DNA of 64,000 nucleotides, taken from positions 2,660,001-2,724,000 of the forward strand of contig NZ_CM125436.1 of NCBI RefSeq assembly GCF_052072235.1, read 5' to 3'. Shown here in pieces: positions 55,621-64,000 of this stretch. Numbering within the stretch: the stretch's first letter is position 1; the number at the start of each line of letters is the position of its first letter. The notes beneath the pieces are model-generated. The model was not told the DNA's origin and searched no databases. It was given only the letters and a program-made list of their open reading frames with translations. Made by a program: the position numbers and the translations under genes. Source of the stretch: Brevibacillus_D fluminis_A (GTDB lineage: Bacteria > Bacillota > Bacilli > Brevibacillales > Brevibacillaceae).

Positions 55621-57150
55621 ATGTTTACCCCCACTTTCGCCGAGGTCACATCCTTGGCCCCGCAGTATTCCATGATTCCCATTCGCATGACCGTATTAGC
55701 CGATCAAGAAACGCCGATTCGGTTGTATCAGAAAATTCGCACCGACAATTCCTTTTTGCTCGAAAGCGTAGAAGGCGGCTCGCGGTGGGCGCGCTATTCG
55801 TTCATCGGGCTGAATCCGTTCGAGACGCTTGAGGCGAAAGGAACGGCGATTACGTTGTCACGGCGCGATACGCCAATCGTGAAGAAGGAAGGCAACCCGA
55901 TTGAGCTGTTGCGCGAGCGGATGAAGCAGTACCGCAGTCCGCAGCTCGCCGATTACCCCCGCTTCAGCGGCGGAGCCGTCGGATTTTTCGGTTACAATAC
56001 GCTCCATTACTACGAAGACTTGCCGGCGCACAAGCGCGAAGTGCTCGATGTGCCGGACTTGCGATTCCTGTTCGTCGATGAGCTGATCGCATTTGACCAT
56101 TTGAAGCAGGAAATTCAAGTGATCGTGAATTTGCACCTCGAAGGTTCTGAATCGCCTGAAGAGCTGGAACAAAAATACAGGCAAACGTGCGAGCGCATTC
56201 GGGAACTTGCTCATCGGATTACGGATGATGCGGTGCAGCCGGAACAGAAGCGCCATGTGACATCGGAGGCTGCGCAAGCGAGCGGGCTTACGATCAAGTC
56301 GAATATGTCGAAAGCTGCTTTCGAGCAAATGGTAGAACGCGCCAAGGAATACATTGCGGCGGGGGACATCTTCCAGGTGGTGCTGTCGCAGCGCTTCACA
56401 GTAGACACTGCGCTTGATCCGTTTTCCGTCTATCGCGTGCTGCGGACGCTGAACCCGTCTCCCTACATGTACTACCTGCAATATGCGGACACAACATTGG
56501 TCGGCACATCGCCCGAGATTTTGGTCCGCGTCGAGGATAACAAGGTTGAGATTCGGCCGATCGCAGGTACGCGCAAACGCGGCGCAACGCGGCGTGAAGA
56601 CGAGGAGCTGGCGAAAGATTTGCTCGCCGATGAAAAAGAGCGCGCCGAACATACGATGCTGCTCGACCTAGGGCGCAACGACGTCGGCAGAGTGTCACGC
56701 TATGGGTCGGTCAAAGTGGAAGAACAGATGGTGATCGAACAATATTCGCATGTCATGCACATGGTATCACATGTTTCCGGCCAATTGCGCGACGATCTTG
56801 ATCCGTTCGACGCCGTGCTGTCCGCCTTCCCCGCAGGAACGGTTTCGGGCGCTCCCAAGCTGCGGGCGATGGAAATCATCGCGGAGCTTGAGCCGGATGC
56901 GCGCCATACGTATGCAGGCTCGATCGGCTACCTCAGCTTTACCGGCAATATGGATACGTGCATTACGATCCGGACCATTTTGTTCAAAGACAACCAGGCG
57001 CACATCCAGGCAGGCGGCGGCATTGTCGCAGACTCGATTCCCGAGATGGAATACCAGGAGTCGGTGAACAAGGCGAGCGCGATGTTCCGGGCTTTGGAAA
57101 AGGCAGAGCAGCTGTTTCGTCGGGAGGGGGAAGACGTATGCTCCAGGTAG
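55621..57150 (+). CDS. trpE: Anthranilate synthase component I
   Basis: 509 aa, converts chorismate to anthranilate with an amidotransferase partner. L-L-E-S (46-49) is the tryptophan feedback site. The chorismate-binding core has P-S-P-Y-M-Y-Y, G-T-S-P-E, I-A-G-T-R-K-R-G and G-G-G-I-V-A-D-S. ATG 55621 follows GAAGAGGTGA. No trpG follows, as in B. subtilis, where the subunit is shared with folate synthesis and encoded elsewhere. Confidence 0.97.
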   Translation: MFTPTFAEVTSLAPQYSMIPIRMTVLADQETPIRLYQKIRTDNSFLLESVEGGSRWARYSFIGLNPFETLEAKGTAITLSRRDTPIVKKEGNPIELLRERMKQYRSPQLADYPRFSGGAVGFFGYNTLHYYEDLPAHKREVLDVPDLRFLFVDELIAFDHLKQEIQVIVNLHLEGSESPEELEQKYRQTCERIRELAHRITDDAVQPEQKRHVTSEAAQASGLTIKSNMSKAAFEQMVERAKEYIAAGDIFQVVLSQRFTVDTALDPFSVYRVLRTLNPSPYMYYLQYADTTLVGTSPEILVRVEDNKVEIRPIAGTRKRGATRREDEELAKDLLADEKERAEHTMLLDLGRNDVGRVSRYGSVKVEEQMVIEQYSHVMHMVSHVSGQLRDDLDPFDAVLSAFPAGTVSGAPKLRAMEIIAELEPDARHTYAGSIGYLSFTGNMDTCITIRTILFKDNQAHIQAGGGIVADSIPEMEYQESVNKASAMFRALEKAEQLFRREGEDVCSR

Positions 57151-58163
57151 CGATCAACCAAATCATCAGAGGACTTCATTTGGACCGCGAGCTGGCACGC
57201 CAGGCGATGGGAGAGATCATGGACGGCGCTGCGACACAGGCGCAAATCGGCGCATTCCTGGCATCCCTGCGGTTGAAAGGGGAGCAGACGGAAGAGATCA
57301 TCGGGTTCGCCCAAGCGATGCGCGAGCGTGCGCTTTCCTTTCCAATCGCCAGTGAACGGTTGGTGGATACGTGCGGCACGGGCGGCGATGGTGCCGACAC
57401 GTTTAACATCTCCACAGCGGCTGCGATCGTAGCGGCATCGGCTGGCGTTGACATCGCCAAACATGGCAATCGCGCCGTTTCGAGCAAAAGCGGGAGCGCA
57501 GATGTGCTCGAGGCGATGGGCATTCCGATCTCGCTTTCCCCGGAAGCTGCAGCGGATTGCCTGCGTCAAACCAATCTGGCGTTCTTGTTTGCCCCGCTCT
57601 ATCATCAAGCGATGAAACATGCGGCAGGCGCGCGCAAGGAGCTGGCGATTCGCACCGTGTTTAATTTGCTGGGGCCCCTGTGCAACCCGGCGCGGGCCAA
57701 ACGACAGCTGCTCGGCATCTACGATCGCAAGCTGTTGCCTGTGATTGCCGAGGTATTGGGTGAGCTTGGCGTCGACCGTGCTCTTGTTGTCGCGGGCAAT
57801 GATGGATTGGATGAGCTGACCGTCACCGGGCCAAGCCAAATCGCGGAACTGCGCGATGGCGTGGTTACGACCTATACGATTGAACCCGCTCAGTTCGGAC
57901 TGGGCACCTACCCGCTCGAAGCGCTTCGCGGCGGAGATGCTGCATTGAACGCCACGATCATTCGCGAAGTTTTTTATGGAAAACGCGGCGCTGCCAGAGA
58001 TATCGTCCTGCTGAATGCCGGCGCGATCCTGTATTTGGCTGATCGGGTACCATCCTTGGAAATCGGCGTCATCCGTGCGGCAGAGCTGATCGACCGGGGA
58101 GATGTCATCGCAAAATTGAACGAGATTCGCGAGGTTGCAGGAGGAATGACGCATGCTTCATAA
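57138..58163 (+). CDS. trpD: Anthranilate phosphoribosyltransferase
   Basis: 341 aa with the PRPP loop D-T-C-G-T-G-G-D-G and K-H-G-N-R-A-V-S-S-K-S-G-S-A-D. ATG 57138 overlaps trpE by 13 bp and has GGGAGGGGGA upstream, so coupled translation is likely. Its end overlaps trpC by 11 bp. Confidence 0.97.
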   Translation: MLQVAINQIIRGLHLDRELARQAMGEIMDGAATQAQIGAFLASLRLKGEQTEEIIGFAQAMRERALSFPIASERLVDTCGTGGDGADTFNISTAAAIVAASAGVDIAKHGNRAVSSKSGSADVLEAMGIPISLSPEAAADCLRQTNLAFLFAPLYHQAMKHAAGARKELAIRTVFNLLGPLCNPARAKRQLLGIYDRKLLPVIAEVLGELGVDRALVVAGNDGLDELTVTGPSQIAELRDGVVTTYTIEPAQFGLGTYPLEALRGGDAALNATIIREVFYGKRGAARDIVLLNAGAILYLADRVPSLEIGVIRAAELIDRGDVIAKLNEIREVAGGMTHAS

Positions 58164-58959
58164 AATCGTCGAAACGAAAAAAGAAGAGCTCGCAGTGTTG
58201 AAAAAAACGACGGGAATCTACGACCTGCTTGCACAGGCAGAGGCGATGGGAGCGACGCGGGGCTTCATCCGCTCGTTGACCCAAAGTGATCGCGAGGTGA
58301 GCGTAATCGCAGAGGTGAAAAAGGCGTCCCCGTCAAAAGGGATCATCCGCGCCGATTTTCAACCCGTGGAAATTGCCAAAGCGTATAAAGCGGCACGAGC
58401 GGAGGCCATTTCGGTTTTGACCGATGTGAACTATTTTCAAGGCTCGCTCGCTTACTTGCGCGACATTCGCCAGGCCGTATCGGTTCCGCTCTTGCGCAAA
58501 GATTTTCTCATCGATGAGCTGCAGGTGGTGGAGGCGCGCGCGAACGGAGCCGACTGCATCCTGCTGATCGCGGCGATTCTCGATGAAGAGCAGCTGCGCC
58601 ACTTGCACCAAACGGCGGAATCTCTTACGCTTGATGTATTGATAGAAGTGCACAATCAAGAGGAACTCGAAAAAGTTTACCGTGCTGTCACGCCAAAACT
58701 GCTGGGCATCAACAATCGGAATCTTCGCACGTTTACGACGGATTTGGCGACGACGGCCGAATTGATCAAACAGATTCCCGGCATTCCGGTGGTCAGCGAA
58801 AGCGGCATCGCCGGGCCGGATGATCTGCGTTTTGTTCAAAAGGCGGGAGCGCGTTCCGTGCTGATCGGCGAGCATTTCATGCGGCAGGGTGACATCGCTC
58901 AAGCGGTGATTGGGCTGATGGGCGAACGCCCGGCTGCGAAAGCGGGGGAAACGCGATGA
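58153..58959 (+). CDS. trpC: Indole-3-glycerol phosphate synthase
   Basis: 268-aa TIM barrel. Catalytic segments are I-A-E-V-K-K-A-S-P-S-K-G, L-L-R-K-D-F, G-I-N-N-R-N-L and V-S-E-S-G-I. Separate from TrpF, unlike the fused enzyme of enterobacteria. Overlaps trpD by 11 bp and trpF by 4 bp. Confidence 0.97.
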   Translation: MLHKIVETKKEELAVLKKTTGIYDLLAQAEAMGATRGFIRSLTQSDREVSVIAEVKKASPSKGIIRADFQPVEIAKAYKAARAEAISVLTDVNYFQGSLAYLRDIRQAVSVPLLRKDFLIDELQVVEARANGADCILLIAAILDEEQLRHLHQTAESLTLDVLIEVHNQEELEKVYRAVTPKLLGINNRNLRTFTTDLATTAELIKQIPGIPVVSESGIAGPDDLRFVQKAGARSVLIGEHFMRQGDIAQAVIGLMGERPAAKAGETR

Positions 58960-59609
58960 CCGATGTGAAAATTTGCGGCATCCGCACGAAAGAGACGCTG
59001 CAGCTGCTTGCGGAATTGCAGGTTGACTACGTCGGCTTCGTGTTCGCCCCGAGCAAACGTCAGATCAGTGGCTTGGAAGCAGGGCGTCTGCTCGCTGCGG
59101 TCGAAAATCATCCGGTTCCCGTCGGGGTTTTTGTCAATCCGACAGTAGAAGAGCTGGAAGAGGTGCTCGGCTATGCGAACCTCGACGTGATCCAGCTGCA
59201 TGGACAGGAGAGCCCGGCGTTTTGCGCGGAAGTGAAAGTGCGGTTCGGCAAAAAGGTGTGGAAGGCGATCTCCGTGGGCAAGCCCGGATTTTCCCTAACC
59301 TCGCTTGCGCAATACCGCCCGCGTGTCGATGGCTTTTTGTTTGATACGTATTCAGCCGACATGGCCGGGGGCACAGGCAACCGCTTCGATTGGGCGGCGA
59401 TTCCGCAGCTGATGGAAGTGTCCGCCGGTCAGGCAAGCATTTTCGCCGGTGGAATCGATGGGCAAAATGTCGCGGAGCTGCTCGCTTCCTATGCGCCGCA
59501 GGCGATCGATGTTTCGAGCGGAGTCGAAACCGATGGCGTGAAAGATGAACAGAAGATTCGAGAATTCATGAAAAGGGTGAGAGAAAATGTCCCAAACCAT
59601 ATTTCCTAA
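58956..59609 (+). CDS. trpF: Phosphoribosylanthranilate isomerase
   Basis: 217-aa TIM barrel with the N-terminal K-I-C-G-I-R motif (catalytic Cys), V-D-Y-V-G-F-V-F, I-Q-L-H-G, and D-V-S-S-G-V-E near the end. Overlaps trpB by 23 bp. Confidence 0.96.
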   Translation: MTDVKICGIRTKETLQLLAELQVDYVGFVFAPSKRQISGLEAGRLLAAVENHPVPVGVFVNPTVEELEEVLGYANLDVIQLHGQESPAFCAEVKVRFGKKVWKAISVGKPGFSLTSLAQYRPRVDGFLFDTYSADMAGGTGNRFDWAAIPQLMEVSAGQASIFAGGIDGQNVAELLASYAPQAIDVSSGVETDGVKDEQKIREFMKRVRENVPNHIS

Positions 59610-60810
59610 AACAACCGTCCCCGACGCAAACGGCCGGTTCGGATCGTTCGGCGGCAAATTTGTTCCGGAAACGCTGATGACCGCTCTGGAGGAACTGGAG
59701 GCTGCTTTTGCAGATGCGCAGAAAGACCCGGCGTTCACGAATGAGCTGAATCATCTGCTGCGCTACTACTCCGGCCGTCCAACGCCGCTCTATTACGCAG
59801 AGCAGCTGAGCGAAACGCTCGGGGGAGCGCGTATTTTCCTCAAGCGCGAGGATTTAAACCATACCGGAGCGCATAAGCTCAACAACGCACTTGGACAAGG
59901 GCTGCTGGCGAAGCGAATGGGGAAAAAATCGATCATCGCCGAAACCGGGGCAGGCCAGCACGGCGTGGCGAGCGCGACGGTGGCAGCGCGACTCGGACTT
60001 TCCTGCAAAGTGTTTATGGGGGAAGAAGACATTCGTCGCCAAGCGCTCAACGTGTTCCGGATGAAGCTGCTCGGAGCTGAGGTTGTACCGGCGCTGTCGG
60101 GGACGCGGACATTGAAGGACGCGACGAACGAGGCGATCCGGTATTGGGTTTCACAGGTGGACGAGACGTTTTATGTGATCGGGTCCGTCGTGGGTCCGCA
60201 CCCCTATCCGTACATGGTCCGCGAGTTCCAAAAAATTATCGGGGAAGAAACGCGCCGCCAAGTACAGGAGCAGTTGGGACGTCTGCCTGACGAGGTGATC
60301 GCTTGTGTCGGCGGCGGCAGCAATGCGATCGGGATGTTTTATCCGTTTTTGCAGGACGATGTGAAGCTGCGCGGCGTCGAGGCTGCCGGCCATGGCATCG
60401 ATACGACGAAGCATGCCGTCACGCTGACATTAGGCCGCCCAGGTGTGATTCACGGCGCGATGACCTATTTGCTGCAGGATGAGTTCGGGCAAGTGCAGGA
60501 GGCCCATTCCATCTCGGCTGGTCTCGATTACCCGGGTGTCGGACCTGAGCACGCCTATTTAAAAGAAACCGAGCGGGTCAACTATACCTCTGTCACTGAC
60601 GACGAGGCACTCCATGCCGTAGAACTGTTGTGCCGCACGGAAGGCATCATTCCGGCATTGGAGAGCGCGCATGCATTGGCGGAAACGATCAAGGTTGCAC
60701 CGACCAAAAGCAAAGAGTACGCAATCGTTGTCTGCTTATCCGGGCGGGGCGATAAAGACGTGAATACGATCCAAGAAGCATTGGAAAAGAAAATGAAGGG
60801 GGATCACTAA
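59587..60810 (+). CDS. trpB: Tryptophan synthase beta chain
   Basis: 407-aa PLP enzyme joining indole and serine. The PLP lysine lies in H-T-G-A-H-K-L-N-N, with G-A-G-Q-H-G-V-A and C-V-G-G-G-S-N-A. The trpB1 type with an intact COMM region (N-H-L-L-R-Y-Y-S-G-R-P-T-P). It starts inside trpF after AGGGTGAGAG. Confidence 0.97.
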   Translation: MSQTIFPKTTVPDANGRFGSFGGKFVPETLMTALEELEAAFADAQKDPAFTNELNHLLRYYSGRPTPLYYAEQLSETLGGARIFLKREDLNHTGAHKLNNALGQGLLAKRMGKKSIIAETGAGQHGVASATVAARLGLSCKVFMGEEDIRRQALNVFRMKLLGAEVVPALSGTRTLKDATNEAIRYWVSQVDETFYVIGSVVGPHPYPYMVREFQKIIGEETRRQVQEQLGRLPDEVIACVGGGSNAIGMFYPFLQDDVKLRGVEAAGHGIDTTKHAVTLTLGRPGVIHGAMTYLLQDEFGQVQEAHSISAGLDYPGVGPEHAYLKETERVNYTSVTDDEALHAVELLCRTEGIIPALESAHALAETIKVAPTKSKEYAIVVCLSGRGDKDVNTIQEALEKKMKGDH

Positions 60811-60811
60811 G

Positions 60812-61630
60812 ATGAGTCAAGCGACAAACCGCATTGATCAACTATTTGCAGACCGGTCGAAGAAACGGTTCATCCCGTTTCTGACCATCGGTGATCCTTC
60901 GATTGAGCTGAGCTTTGAATTGGTGAAAGAAATGATCGCGGCAGGCGCGGATGCCATCGAGCTGGGGGTACCGTATTCGGACCCGCTCGCCGACGGACCG
61001 ACGATCCAACGCGCCTCCCAGCGCGCATTGGCTGGTCAAGTGTCGATTCGTGATGTGATTTTGCTCGTCGCAAGGCTTCGCCAGGCTGGCGTTGAGGCTC
61101 CGCTCATCCTGTTTACGTATGTGAATCCTGTGCTGCAATACGGGTTGGAGCGTTTTTTCGCGGATTTGGCGGCAAACGGTGCGGATGGCGTCATCATTCC
61201 GGATTTGCCGATCGAAGAAAACGCGGAAGCTGTGCGGCTTGCGAAGGAGCATGACCTTCACGTGATCTCGCTGGTCGCGCCGACGTCAGATTCGCGGATC
61301 GCCAAAATCGGACAACAGGCAGAAGGCTTCCTCTATTGCGTATCATCGCTCGGCGTGACGGGCACGCGCTCAAGTTTGCGCAACGACCTTGACCAATTCC
61401 TCGGCAAGGTGCGCGAAAGCACGAACGCACCGATCGCGGTCGGATTCGGCATCTCGACGCCGGAGCAGGTGAAAGATGTTGCGCAGCACGCGGACGCCGT
61501 CATTGTCGGCAGTGCCATCGTGCAGGAAATCGAGCGGAATTTGCCGCTGCTGAAAGCGGAAGAAAGCCTCCAAGAAGGAATTGGGAACGTAAAAACCTTT
61601 GTACAAAATTTAGCAAGTGCGTTACAATAA
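60812..61630 (+). CDS. trpA: Tryptophan synthase alpha chain
   Basis: 272-aa TIM barrel. Catalytic Glu is in A-I-E-L-G-V-P-Y-S-D-P and Asp in P-D-L-P-I-E-E. One base after the trpB stop, with AGGGGGATCAC upstream. Last trp gene; hisC follows 27 bp later. Confidence 0.97.
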   Translation: MSQATNRIDQLFADRSKKRFIPFLTIGDPSIELSFELVKEMIAAGADAIELGVPYSDPLADGPTIQRASQRALAGQVSIRDVILLVARLRQAGVEAPLILFTYVNPVLQYGLERFFADLAANGADGVIIPDLPIEENAEAVRLAKEHDLHVISLVAPTSDSRIAKIGQQAEGFLYCVSSLGVTGTRSSLRNDLDQFLGKVRESTNAPIAVGFGISTPEQVKDVAQHADAVIVGSAIVQEIERNLPLLKAEESLQEGIGNVKTFVQNLASALQ

Positions 61631-61657
61631 CCAAAAAACCTGTTTGGAGTGACATAC

Positions 61658-62755
61658 ATGCTGCCAAAAGAACGAATCTTGGGTGTACCTGTGTATCAAC
61701 CAGGCAAGCCTATCGACGAAGTGAAGCGTGAACTGGGGCTGACAGAAGTGATCAAGCTGGCCTCCAACGAAAACCCATACGGATACTCCCCGAAAGCAAA
61801 AGAAGCGATCGTCAATCATTTGAATGATCTGGCTCTGTATCCGGATGGCGGAACGATGGAGCTGCGCTGGGATTTGGCCAAGTTTTTGCAAGTGAAGCCG
61901 GAGCAGCTGATTTTCGGTAACGGCTCTGACGAAATTCTGCAAATGATCTGCCGCACCTATTTGGGCGAAGGCGTCAATACGGTAATGGCAACGCCAACGT
62001 TTTCCCAATACCGTTCCAATGCAACGATCGACGGAGCGGAACTGATTGAAGTTCCGTTGAAAAACGGCGTGCACGATCTCGAAGCGATGGCCGCTGCGGT
62101 CAACGAGAAAACCCGTGTTCTCTGGGTGTGCAATCCGAACAACCCTTCCGGTACAATCAATACGGAAGCGGAGCTGCTTCAACTGTTGGACAACGTATCT
62201 TCCGACGTCCTGGTCGTGCTTGATGAAGCGTATTACGAATATGTTGTGGATGCCGACTATCCGCAAACCGTACCGCTTTTGGACAAATATCCGAATCTGA
62301 TCATTCTCCGCACGTTCTCGAAAATTTACGGGTTGGCAGCGATGCGCATCGGATACGGGATCGCTTCCGAAAAAGTGATCAACGACCTGAACCATGTGCG
62401 CGAGCCATTCAACACAGGTTCCTTGTCGCAAGTGGCTGCCCGCGCGGCGCTCACCGATCAGGAGTTCGTCGCGAAATGCCGTGAGCTGAACCGCCAAGGC
62501 ATGAAACAGCTGACGGACAAATTCGATGAGTGGGGCTTGTCTTATTACCCATCGCAAACCAACTTCATTCTGGTCGATTTCAAACAAGATTCGACAGAGC
62601 TGTTCCAAAAGCTGTTGAGAAACGGACTGATCGTCCGATCCGGCGCTGCGCTGGGCTTCCCGGGCTACCAACGGATCACCGTTGGCACGCCTGAGCAAAA
62701 CGCCAAGCTGCTCGCTGTATTGGAAAACCTGCTGCAGGAAACTGTCAGCAAATAA
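61658..62755 (+). CDS. hisC: Histidinol-phosphate / aromatic aminotransferase
   Basis: 365-aa fold-type I PLP enzyme. The PLP lysine is in T-F-S-K-I-Y-G-L-A-A-M-R-I-G-Y, plus N-P-N-N-P-S-G. In B. subtilis HisC serves histidine, tyrosine and phenylalanine synthesis, which explains its place in the aromatic supraoperon. ATG 61658 after GGAGTGA is preferred to GTG 61649. Confidence 0.94.
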   Translation: MLPKERILGVPVYQPGKPIDEVKRELGLTEVIKLASNENPYGYSPKAKEAIVNHLNDLALYPDGGTMELRWDLAKFLQVKPEQLIFGNGSDEILQMICRTYLGEGVNTVMATPTFSQYRSNATIDGAELIEVPLKNGVHDLEAMAAAVNEKTRVLWVCNPNNPSGTINTEAELLQLLDNVSSDVLVVLDEAYYEYVVDADYPQTVPLLDKYPNLIILRTFSKIYGLAAMRIGYGIASEKVINDLNHVREPFNTGSLSQVAARAALTDQEFVAKCRELNRQGMKQLTDKFDEWGLSYYPSQTNFILVDFKQDSTELFQKLLRNGLIVRSGAALGFPGYQRITVGTPEQNAKLLAVLENLLQETVSK

Positions 62756-62769
62756 GCAAGGCCAAGTGG

Positions 62770-62797
62770 GATGCCGGCATCGTGACCGGCATCTTTT
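62770..62797 (+). terminator. Hairpin between hisC and tyrA (partial terminator)
   Basis: GATGCCGG (62770-62777) pairs perfectly with CCGGCATC (62786-62793), followed by TTTT only. It may reduce read-through into tyrA. Confidence 0.6.
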
Positions 62798-62843
62798 CGC
62801 ACTGGGCACTCACACACTTTAAAGAGAGAAAGAGGCCGTGGAG

Positions 62844-63944
62844 ATGAAAACGACAATCGCAATGCTGGGAATCGGCCTGATCGGCGGTTCACTTGCATTG
62901 TCACTGCGCAATGATCCCGACAACCGGATCATCGGTTTTGATGTTCGGGAGGACTTTATTGACAAAGGATTAAACAAAGGATTGATCCATGCAGGGACAA
63001 CCGACTTGCAGACAGCGGTGCGCGAGGCCGACATTATCATCTGTGCGACGCCTGTCGAGCAGATTTATGCCTTGTTGCATCAATTGTCAACGCTTGTGCT
63101 AAAACCTGGGGTGATTATTTCCGATGTGGGCAGCACCAAAGCGGGGATCGTCGAGTATGCCCGCGAGCTGTTTTCTTCTGACATCACCTTCATCGGCGGA
63201 CACCCGATGGCCGGATCGCACAAGTCAGGCGTCGAAGCGGCGCTTGAGCGCCTGTTTGAAAATGCCTACTACGTCTTGACGCCCGGCCCCAACACGCCGG
63301 CGGAGAAACTGTCCCGCCTGACAGCGCTCGTCTCCTTGACGAATGCAAAAGTGATCGTCATGGATGCGCACGAGCATGACCGCGTCGTCGGCGCCGTGAG
63401 CCATTTCCCGCATATCATCGCCGCCCTGCTCGTCAATCTGGTTGGCGGATACAACGAGGAGAACGAATGGCACCGCCGTCTGGCTGCAGGCGGCTTTCGC
63501 GACATCACCCGGATCGCATCGAGCAACCCGCGGATGTGGCGCGATGTTCTGTTGAACAATCGCGAGTACATGTTGAAGATGGGGGACGACTGGAAGCGGG
63601 CGATGGATCAGATCCTCGATTTGGTCGCAGAAGGAAACGGAGACGAGATCGAACGATTTTTCCGCGAGGCGCGCAACTTCCGCGAGGGATTGCCTGAGCG
63701 CCAAAAAGGTGCGCTGCCCGCACTCTACGATCTGTACATCGACATTCCCGACCACCCGGGCGAGATCGGCAGAATTACGACGCTGCTCGGTACCAAAAAC
63801 ATCAACATCACCAATCTGCAAATTCTCGAAGCGCGCGAGGATATGCTCGGCGTCCTGCGCATCACCTTCCGCAACGAGAGCGAGCTGGAAAAAGGGGAAG
63901 CGATGCTGCGCTTCTTCGAGTACAATGTATACCGCAGAGAATAG
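62844..63944 (+). CDS. tyrA: Prephenate dehydrogenase
   Basis: 366 aa. N-terminal G-I-G-L-I-G-G-S-L-A binds NAD; S-D-V-G-S-T-K and G-G-H-P-M-A-G-S follow; H-x-x-x-x-x-x-S-H-F-P-H is the active site. A C-terminal ACT domain (about 298-366) suggests tyrosine feedback. ATG 62844 is 8 bases after AAGAGG; GTG 62838 is too close to that SD. Confidence 0.95.
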   Translation: MKTTIAMLGIGLIGGSLALSLRNDPDNRIIGFDVREDFIDKGLNKGLIHAGTTDLQTAVREADIIICATPVEQIYALLHQLSTLVLKPGVIISDVGSTKAGIVEYARELFSSDITFIGGHPMAGSHKSGVEAALERLFENAYYVLTPGPNTPAEKLSRLTALVSLTNAKVIVMDAHEHDRVVGAVSHFPHIIAALLVNLVGGYNEENEWHRRLAAGGFRDITRIASSNPRMWRDVLLNNREYMLKMGDDWKRAMDQILDLVAEGNGDEIERFFREARNFREGLPERQKGALPALYDLYIDIPDHPGEIGRITTLLGTKNINITNLQILEAREDMLGVLRITFRNESELEKGEAMLRFFEYNVYRRE

Positions 63945-63965
63945 ACGATAGGGGACGTGGAATTT

Positions 63966-64000
63966 TTGTTACGCATACAAAACGTGAAGAGCATTCAAGG
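63966..64000 (+). CDS. aroA: 5' end of 5-enolpyruvylshikimate-3-phosphate synthase, partial
   Basis: TTG at 63966 opens L-R-I-Q-N-V-K-S-I-Q-G, which fits the first strand of EPSP synthase, the gene that follows tyrA in Bacillus (named aroE there). GTG 63957 is an in-frame alternative directly after GGGG. Only about 11 codons are in the window, so the call rests mainly on synteny. Confidence 0.55.
   Translation, partial: MLRIQNVKSIQ

Noticed and set aside
1..64000. CRISPR arrays, insertion sequences, prophage, rRNA operon, replication origin
   Set aside because: No regularly spaced repeats, transposase or integrase motifs, phage genes, rRNA sequence or DnaA-box clusters were seen. The only long repeat is the 34-bp pair at 52491/52577.

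Overview
The window looks like a stretch of the core chromosome of an aerobic, endospore-forming Bacillales bacterium. Gene content and order follow the Bacillus subtilis segments rluB-resABCDE, fer-ypbB-recQ-ypbD-ypbE-mecA, gudB, prsW-sleB-ypeB-ypfA-ypfB-cmk, rpsA-fni, yphA-yphB-der-plsY-gpsA, yphE-yphF-spoIVA-hbs-folE-mtrB, hepS-menG-hepT-ndk-cheR-aroF-aroB-aroH and trpEDCFBA-hisC-tyrA-aroA. Moderately high G+C, frequent GTG and TTG starts, strong purine-rich ribosome binding sites and the futalosine-type menaquinone genes point away from Bacillus itself and towards an Alicyclobacillaceae (Tumebacillus-like) or similar lineage. That placement is inference.

Layout. 1-7.4 kb: end of rluB, then the cytochrome c maturation and respiration operon resABCDE and a HAD hydrolase. 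7.5-11.1 kb: a broken histidine-phosphatase gene, then a minus-strand serine operon (class V aminotransferase, serA) behind a T-box leader with an AGC serine specifier. 11.3-19.9 kb: an HD-GYP protein with a substituted HD motif, ferredoxin, ypbB-recQ-ypbD-ypbE, a thioredoxin-reductase-like flavoprotein and a lipoprotein deacetylase. 20-24.2 kb: MecA-type adaptor, bacillithiol-type deacetylase, glutamate dehydrogenase and asparaginase. 24.3-29.4 kb: germination and envelope genes (prsW, sleB, ypeB), a DeoR regulator and a PilZ c-di-GMP receptor. 29.4-42.5 kb: cmk, plsC, rpsA, fni, YIEGIA genes, der, plsY, gpsA, spoVIF, two consecutive [2Fe-2S] ferredoxins, yphF and spoIVA. 42.7-50.7 kb: hbs, folE, a tRNA-Pro, a lytic transglycosylase, mtrB (TRAP), and a menaquinone block (hepS, menG, mqnP, ubiX, mqnA, hepT). 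50.8-64 kb: ndk, cheR, a small ORF, a repeat-bearing intergenic region and the aro-trp-his-tyr supraoperon, running off the edge in aroA.

The clearest regulatory logic is TRAP (44903-45121) with its target upstream of trpE. Eleven GAG/TAG triplets lie on a strict 5-nt register. They run into a competing antiterminator, a UUCG-loop terminator, and a further hairpin that buries the trpE ribosome binding site. Aromatic supply (aro/trp/tyr), folate (folE) and futalosine menaquinone synthesis all draw on chorismate or GTP metabolism and are packed into the same 20 kb. No insertion sequence, prophage, CRISPR array or foreign island was seen. The novelty lies in leaders, small ORFs and local rearrangements rather than in a new multi-gene system.
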